Shown here: in pieces, positions 59,622 through 64,000 of the stretch
Layout: each line of letters starts with the position of its first letter
Position numbering within the stretch: the first letter of the stretch is position 1
Assembly (NCBI RefSeq): GCF_026278345.1
Contig: NZ_CP111085.1
Location: 2,368,001-2,432,000 of the forward strand
Length of the DNA stretch: 64,000 nt
Direction: 5' to 3'
Source of the DNA: Tellurirhabdus rosea
Lineage (GTDB): Bacteria; Bacteroidota; Bacteroidia; Cytophagales; Spirosomataceae
Translations under genes and position numbers: made by a program
The notes under the pieces: model-generated
Databases searched by the model: none
What the model was told of the DNA's origin: nothing
What the model saw: the letters and a program-made list of their open reading frames with translations, nothing else

Positions 59622-60791
59622 ATGAAACAGCTTATCCGCACGACAAGACGGATGACGTCTCCTTTTTGTTCTTTTGTAACCCTTACTCTATCGGTTAAGA
59701 AATTTTCCGGATTTGGCCTGACCTTATTTCTGCTGGTGCTGATCGGCTGTCAGGATCACCCGGCACTCAACCCCCAAACGCCTTCACCCGGCCAGAATAT
59801 CCGCCCGAAAAGTCCGAATCCCGACTGGGCTCCCAACATCGACCCGCCCATGTGGGCTGTTATTGAAGAACTCCTTCGGCTCAACCCGACTCCGCTCTGG
59901 CAACTGACGCCCCAGGAAGCCCGCCAGCGGCCAACGGTCAAAGACGCCGTCAACAACCTGCTGAGCCAGAACAACATTGCCCCGCCGCCCGTCAACGTGA
60001 CGATTACCGAGCGCACCATTCCCGGTTGGAACGGCGCTCCGCTGCGGGCCAAAATCTACACGCCGAAAACCGGCAGCGGACCGTTCCCCGTCATCGTCTA
60101 TTTCCACGGCGGCGGCTGGGTAATTGCCAATCCGGACGTGTACGAGGCCTCGACCATTGCACTTTCGCAAAACACGGGGGCGGTGGTTGTTTCGGTCGAA
60201 TACCGGAAAGCACCCGAGTTCAAATTCCCGACGGCGCACGAGGATACCTACGCTTCGTATGTATGGGTCCGTAACAACGCCGCCTCGCTCAACGGCAACC
60301 CGGCCAAAATTGCGGTGGCGGGCGAAAGCGCGGGCGGCAACATGGCCGTCACGACCAGTCTGCTGTCGAAAGAGCGCGGTACGCCGCTGCCGGTGCACAT
60401 TCTGTCGGTTTATCCGGTGGCCAACAACGACCTTAACACACCTTCGTACCAGCGTTTCGCCAATGCCAAACCGCTGGACAAGCCGCTGGTCGAATGGTTT
60501 GTCGATAAATATTTCAACAGTCCGGCTGATGGGGATACGAAGCTGATTTCGCTGGTCGATGTGGCCGACCTGAGTGGTCTGCCCCCGACGACGATCATCG
60601 CCGCCGAGATTGACCCGCTGCTGAGCGAAGGCAAGCAACTGGCCGACAAAATGCAGTCGCAGGGTGTGCCGGTGGCCTATCAGTACTACGAGGGCGTCAC
60701 GCACGAGTTTTTCGGCACCTACGCCATCGTGCCGGATGCCGCCCGGGCGCAGGATTTCGCCGCCAGCCGCCTGAAGGAAGCCTTCCGTTAA
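59622..60791 (+). CDS. Alpha/beta hydrolase (HSL-type) lipoprotein
   Basis: The 389-residue product has a lipoprotein signal (FGLTLFLLVLIGC) and an HSL/esterase fold: the oxyanion motif VYFHGGGWV, the nucleophile motif VAGESAGGN, the acid region TTIIAAEIDPLLSEG and the His in YYEGVTHEFFG. It would hydrolyse a short acyl ester at the envelope. It is divergent from the molybdenum enzyme genes, with 252 bases between. A strong two-way terminator follows. Confidence 0.93.
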   Translation: MKQLIRTTRRMTSPFCSFVTLTLSVKKFSGFGLTLFLLVLIGCQDHPALNPQTPSPGQNIRPKSPNPDWAPNIDPPMWAVIEELLRLNPTPLWQLTPQEARQRPTVKDAVNNLLSQNNIAPPPVNVTITERTIPGWNGAPLRAKIYTPKTGSGPFPVIVYFHGGGWVIANPDVYEASTIALSQNTGAVVVSVEYRKAPEFKFPTAHEDTYASYVWVRNNAASLNGNPAKIAVAGESAGGNMAVTTSLLSKERGTPLPVHILSVYPVANNDLNTPSYQRFANAKPLDKPLVEWFVDKYFNSPADGDTKLISLVDVADLSGLPPTTIIAAEIDPLLSEGKQLADKMQSQGVPVAYQYYEGVTHEFFGTYAIVPDAARAQDFAASRLKEAFR

Positions 60792-60797
60792 ATCGGG

Positions 60798-60853
60798 AGT
60801 CCCCGGTAAAAAAAGCCCACGGTTTCAACCGTGGGCTTTTTTTACCGGGGACT
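60798..60853. terminator. Bidirectional intrinsic terminator
   Basis: A long palindrome: AGTCCCCGGT, A run, GCCCACGGTT on the left and its complement on the right, with a very short loop. A and T runs sit in the middle of the stem. It lies between the convergent esterase and Wzi-like genes. Confidence 0.95.
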
Positions 60854-60856
60854 TTT

Positions 60857-62362
60857 TTACCACCGTTTCCGAACGCTGAAAAAACCACCCGCTGCCGCTG
60901 GGAACATGCCTTTGCCATCAACGGCCAGCGACGTGGTCAGCACGGTATTGGGCCAGCGGGAAAGCGGAATTTCGGCCCCCGCCAGCGCCGAAAACTGACC
61001 GATGGCCGCGGCGTACGGCACCGGAATTGTCCCGAAATTCTGGCTGTAGGAAGCCCGCAGGGTAAGGCCGACGCGGTTCTTCACCAGGCCCCGGGCCCCG
61101 GCGTACCACATCCGGACGCGGTTGTTCGGGAAGAAGCCGCCGCTTTGGGCCTGCACTTCGGGCCGGTAATTGGTGATAGGCGCCAGAAACGGCGTGCCGA
61201 TGCTGCGGTTCCGGTACGACCACCCTTCCTTGTACTGCCCGTGGTTGAAATAATTGTCCGCTCCCTGATAGCTGGAGCCCGGAACGTAGAACGTGGAAGC
61301 CGTCTGGTCGACGGTCATCAGGTATTCGAGGGTCAGGCGCTCCAGCCGAAAGGCGGGCGAGCGGGTCAGGGGCGGCACATTGGCCCAGCTAAAGCCCCAG
61401 AGTCCGTCCGGGAAGTTCATGAACAGCAGGCTCGACACGTCTTCGTACGGATGCTGGTGGTAGAGCATGAGGTTGCCCTGCCGGGTGTTGAACTCCAGTC
61501 CAAAGTCGTAGCTGCCGAGGTGATTGCCGATTTTATAGCTGTCAAAGCTGATATAACCACGTTCGGCCCAGTTGCCGGGCACAATGGCCGAGATGATAAA
61601 GCCGTAGTCTTTCAGGGAAGAGGGCAGTTTGCCGTTAGCCGAAAGCCCGGCCGGTCCTTTCAGGTATTCGGCTTCGCCGCCCCACTGTACCTGGTGGTTG
61701 ATGCCCGCGTGCACTTTCAGCCGCGACCGGGGCTTGCCGAATCGCAGGTACAGGTGTTTCTGGTGCAGATAAGCCCCCCGGATATACGGCACGTTGAACC
61801 AGGCGTGGCCGAAGGAGGCACTGACGGCCACAAACCGGCCCAGAAACGGCAGGGACGCATAGCCCCGGGTACCAATCTGAATTTTGGGAATCGGCAGTGC
61901 ATTTCCGGAACCAATCAGAAACCCGGAGGTCAGGGTCGTATCGCCCAGCCCGATGACTTCCCGCCGCCGACCGCCGAACAGCTCGATCATCCCGTATTTG
62001 ACTTTTACAAACGCCTCGGGCAGCAGAAGCCCATTTTCGCGTCCGGCATTGACGACCGGGTTGACCACAAATCCCCAGTCGAAGCGCCGGGCGGCGCGGG
62101 TCGTGTCCAGACGGCCGTATTCCCGCCGGAGGCTGGCCCGCAGCGTGACGATGGGCGATTCGAGAGGAACAATGCCGTACAGATTCGTTCGTAGCCAGAA
62201 AGGCGTCGCCCGGTCCGTCGAAACGAGGCCCCCGGCCTCTACTTCGCCTTGAACCGAACGGCCCGGAAATCCCGACTGGGCCAATCCGGGGCCGCAGCCA
62301 AGCAGGGAGAACAGAGCGGGCAGGAGGAGCCGGAACGCATTTCCCGTAAAAGTTACCTTCAT
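60857..62362 (-). CDS. Capsule assembly Wzi family-like outer-membrane protein
   Basis: The 501-residue product has a signal peptide (FRLLLPALFSLLGCGPGLAQ) and a beta-barrel pattern: VEAGGLVSTDRATPFWLRTNLYGIVPL, SFGHAWFNVPYIRGAYLHQKHLYLRFG, GLEFNTRQGNLMLYHQHPYED and a final strand rich in Phe (FFSVRKRW). The order of motifs agrees with Wzi-family proteins, which anchor capsule polysaccharide in enterobacteria. The first residues (10-25) also suit lipidation at a Cys. Family assignment is by motif. Confidence 0.83.
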   Translation of the reverse strand: MKVTFTGNAFRLLLPALFSLLGCGPGLAQSGFPGRSVQGEVEAGGLVSTDRATPFWLRTNLYGIVPLESPIVTLRASLRREYGRLDTTRAARRFDWGFVVNPVVNAGRENGLLLPEAFVKVKYGMIELFGGRRREVIGLGDTTLTSGFLIGSGNALPIPKIQIGTRGYASLPFLGRFVAVSASFGHAWFNVPYIRGAYLHQKHLYLRFGKPRSRLKVHAGINHQVQWGGEAEYLKGPAGLSANGKLPSSLKDYGFIISAIVPGNWAERGYISFDSYKIGNHLGSYDFGLEFNTRQGNLMLYHQHPYEDVSSLLFMNFPDGLWGFSWANVPPLTRSPAFRLERLTLEYLMTVDQTASTFYVPGSSYQGADNYFNHGQYKEGWSYRNRSIGTPFLAPITNYRPEVQAQSGGFFPNNRVRMWYAGARGLVKNRVGLTLRASYSQNFGTIPVPYAAAIGQFSALAGAEIPLSRWPNTVLTTSLAVDGKGMFPAAAGGFFSVRKRW

Positions 62363-62383
62363 GCGGTGTGATCAGGACAAAAA

Positions 62384-62423
62384 AATTCGCTTTGCCGAAC
62401 AGGTTCATTCAGCAAAGCGAATT
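62384..62423. repeat. Dyad AATTCGCTTTGC downstream of SDR gene
   Basis: AATTCGCTTTGC (62384-62395) and its exact complement (62412-62423) are separated by 16 bases. It lies between the SDR stop and the Wzi-like start on the minus strand, so a termination or RNA-stability role is possible. Confidence 0.5.
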
Positions 62424-62476
62424 AAAGCCATTTGCCGGTCTGACCGACAGCGATGGGAATATGCTTGTGTTAAATA

Positions 62477-63340
62477 TTATTTAGTGACCGAAACCCGGCC
62501 TTCCATCGAGTGATGGAGCAAGAGCGTATCGGCGGGCTGCTCTTTCAGCCGCGAATCTGCCTTGTCACCGATCGGGCCTTTGCCAATGGTGATGCCACCG
62601 TCCACCTCGTAGATGGCCCCGGTCACGTAAGAGGCTTCGTCGGAGGCCAGAAACAGGTACACGTTCGCCACTTCTTCGGGTGTTCCCAGACGGCCCAGCG
62701 GCGTGGCCTGGGTGTTCGTTTTTTCCATCTCCTTGTCCATGGGGCCGGTTTCGGCATGCGTCCAGGCGGTGTCGATGGGGCCGGGCGCGACGATGTTACA
62801 CCGCACGCCGAACTGCGCCTGCTCGGCCGCGAGGCCCTTCGTGAACGCGTGGTTGAACGCCTTGGTGCCGCCGTAGGGCGCATTTTTGGGAATGCCCAGC
62901 AGGCCCGCTTCCGAGCCGGCGGTCACGATATTGCCTTTCGTTTTCTGCAACTCCGGCAGGGCCGCTTTCGACATCATGTAGGTCGTTTTGCAGTTATTCC
63001 GGAGCAGAAAGTCAAAGGATTCTTCGGTGAAGTCCGTCAGCGCGTTGGTTTCCGGGAAGACCCCGGCGTTGTTGATCAGCACGTCCAGTTTACCGTACGT
63101 GCTCACTGCGAGATCGACGCAGGAGCGCGCTACCACCTCCCGCGACAGGTCACCCTTGAACGCCGTCGCACTGCCGCCATGCTGGTGAATTTCGTTGACG
63201 ACGGCATCCACCGGGTCGTCGGCCATGCCGGCCACGATGACTTTGGCCCCTTCCTGGGCGAATTTTTTGCAGATGGCTTCCCCGATGCCGGTGCCTCCGC
63301 CGGTCACAATGGCGACCTTTCCTTCCAAACGCTTTTTCAC
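62477..63340 (-). CDS. SDR family oxidoreductase, glucose 1-dehydrogenase-like
   Basis: A GTG start gives 287 residues. Classical SDR motifs are the cofactor loop VTGGGTGIG, LINNAGVFPET, catalytic Ser in AGSEAGLL, a divergent catalytic motif YGGTKAFNHAFT (Tyr and Lys present), and NIVAPGPIDTAWTHAE. A C-terminal part continues through GGITIGKGPIG to an extra 30 residues. Upstream a GGTTAACC palindrome (63379-63386) may be an operator. Substrate unknown. Confidence 0.92.
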   Translation of the reverse strand: MKKRLEGKVAIVTGGGTGIGEAICKKFAQEGAKVIVAGMADDPVDAVVNEIHQHGGSATAFKGDLSREVVARSCVDLAVSTYGKLDVLINNAGVFPETNALTDFTEESFDFLLRNNCKTTYMMSKAALPELQKTKGNIVTAGSEAGLLGIPKNAPYGGTKAFNHAFTKGLAAEQAQFGVRCNIVAPGPIDTAWTHAETGPMDKEMEKTNTQATPLGRLGTPEEVANVYLFLASDEASYVTGAIYEVDGGITIGKGPIGDKADSRLKEQPADTLLLHHSMEGRVSVTK

Positions 63341-63432
63341 TTGTCTTTCGGTTAACGTTGAGAACTACCCACTCAGGTGGTTAACCAGCAAGACGAAGGA
63401 TAGGTTATGCGGGGGTGTCAAAAAGAAGAAAA

Positions 63433-64000
63433 TTACTTGATAGCCAGCACCTTAAATTCGGTGCGGCGGTTGCGCTGGTATTCGGCTTCGGTGCAGATGA
63501 CGCCATCGACGCAATTATTCACGGGCATAGTTTCGCCGTACCCCGCCGCCACGAGCCGTTTCCGGCTGATGCCTTTGGACGCCAGGTAATTAACGACCGA
63601 GCTGGCCCGCTGGGCCGAGAGGTAGCGATTGTAGGTATTTTCGCCCCGGCTGTCGGTATGCGACCGGATTTCGACGCTCAGGGTCGGGTATTTCCGCATT
63701 GTCGCCACGAGCTTGTCCAGTTCGCGGGCGGCATCCGGGCGGATCGTCCACTGGTCGAGGTCGTAGTAAATGTTGTCGAGTTCGACGATATCACCGACGC
63801 GCAGCATTTTCAGATCGGCCGAAAGCACTTTGGGCGGCGTCCGTCTCGGCAGTTTCCGGATGCGGTTGGTATTGGTGCCGTACCGTTCCTTGGCCGCAAT
63901 GAGCGTAAACTCGCAGTTTTCGGTCAGTTCAAATTCGTAGCGGCCATCCGCGCTGGTCACTACCTGCTGCACCATGCCGTCGCATTCGTTCTTCAGCCGG
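63433..64000 (-). CDS. OmpA-family protein (3' part)
   Basis: The frame stays open to the right edge, so the N-terminal part is missing. The visible 188 residues hold a CarboxypepD-like or beta-rich segment (TSADGRYEFELTENCEFTL) and a C-terminal OmpA peptidoglycan-binding domain: IYYDLDQWTIRPDAARELDKLV, SVEIRSHTDSRG and NRYLSAQRASSVVNYLASKGI. It would anchor the outer membrane to the cell wall; a PD40 or TPR N-terminus is common in such proteins but not visible here. Confidence 0.92.
   Translation of the reverse strand, partial: RLKNECDGMVQQVVTSADGRYEFELTENCEFTLIAAKERYGTNTNRIRKLPRRTPPKVLSADLKMLRVGDIVELDNIYYDLDQWTIRPDAARELDKLVATMRKYPTLSVEIRSHTDSRGENTYNRYLSAQRASSVVNYLASKGISRKRLVAAGYGETMPVNNCVDGVICTEAEYQRNRRTEFKVLAIK

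Noticed and set aside
1-64000. tRNA, rRNA, insertion sequence or prophage genes
   Set aside because: No tRNA-like cloverleaf, rRNA sequence, transposase or phage structural motif was recognised on either strand.

Overview
The window looks like a chromosomal segment of a GC-rich member of the Bacteroidota, most likely the order Cytophagales (Spirosoma-like family). The evidence is a SusC/SusD pair under an ECF sigma and FecR-type anti-sigma pair, two proteins with type IX secretion sorting domains, a Wzi-like capsule protein, BNR-4 and DUF5690-type proteins, a CusA-TolC fusion, many Tat-exported sugar enzymes, and Bacteroidota-type promoter words (TAnnTTTG). No rRNA, tRNA, CRISPR array, prophage or insertion sequence was recognised. 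Species cannot be fixed from the sequence alone.

Layout. 1-12 kb: the 3' part of lysS, small hypothetical genes, a DUF4136-like protein, a secreted BNR-4 protein, a GreA-C-like protein, a Tat-exported TIM-barrel protein, an SPW membrane protein, a YncE/phosphoesterase fusion, a GH5 hydrolase and a DUF5690 transporter-like protein. 11.6-17.7 kb: a heavy-metal efflux operon (small His-rich protein, CusA fused to a TolC-like domain, CusB-like lipoprotein). 17.7-23.6 kb: cold-shock protein, PspC-like protein, glycosyltransferase, YbaB/EbfC, a T9SS type B protein and ribBA.

23.6-34.2 kb: one seven-gene minus-strand operon, ECF sigma - FecR anti-sigma - SusC (with STN domain) - SusD - two exported enolase-superfamily enzymes - exported TIM-barrel protein. 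It reads as a signal-controlled uptake and processing locus for a sugar acid or related compound. 34.4-39.5 kb: a lipoprotein and a second ECF sigma gene that share a two-part promoter-like motif, an anti-sigma-like/outer-membrane-barrel fusion, then a Rieske / four-helix His-rich membrane protein / YceI cluster. 39.5-47.4 kb: a cox subunit III-like gene, ispE, a very large PQQ-type sugar dehydrogenase with PKD, three exact 98-residue repeats and a T9SS tail, a TIGR04283-type glycosyltransferase and an HMG-CoA reductase.

47.4-49.0 kb: an AT-richer patch carrying what appears to be a beta-galactosidase (GH2) relic with its catalytic core removed. 49-53.4 kb: Gfo/Idh/MocA oxidoreductase, TIM-barrel isomerase, GH13 hydrolase and a small HMA-like protein. 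53.4-59.4 kb: fatty acid hydroxylase, SDR with a membrane tail, and a three-subunit molybdenum aldehyde/xanthine oxidoreductase (PaoABC/YagTSR type). 59.6-64 kb: exported esterase lipoprotein, Wzi-like protein, SDR and the 3' part of an OmpA-family gene.

The most distinctive non-coding feature is a set of seven intergenic palindromes. In each, an arm built of short repeated words (AGTTAAA, GAATGTT, GAGATTAGA, GCAGATTTA and others) faces its own reverse complement, and several arms run into the stop codons of the flanking genes. Short-word arms of this kind do not look like ordinary terminators.
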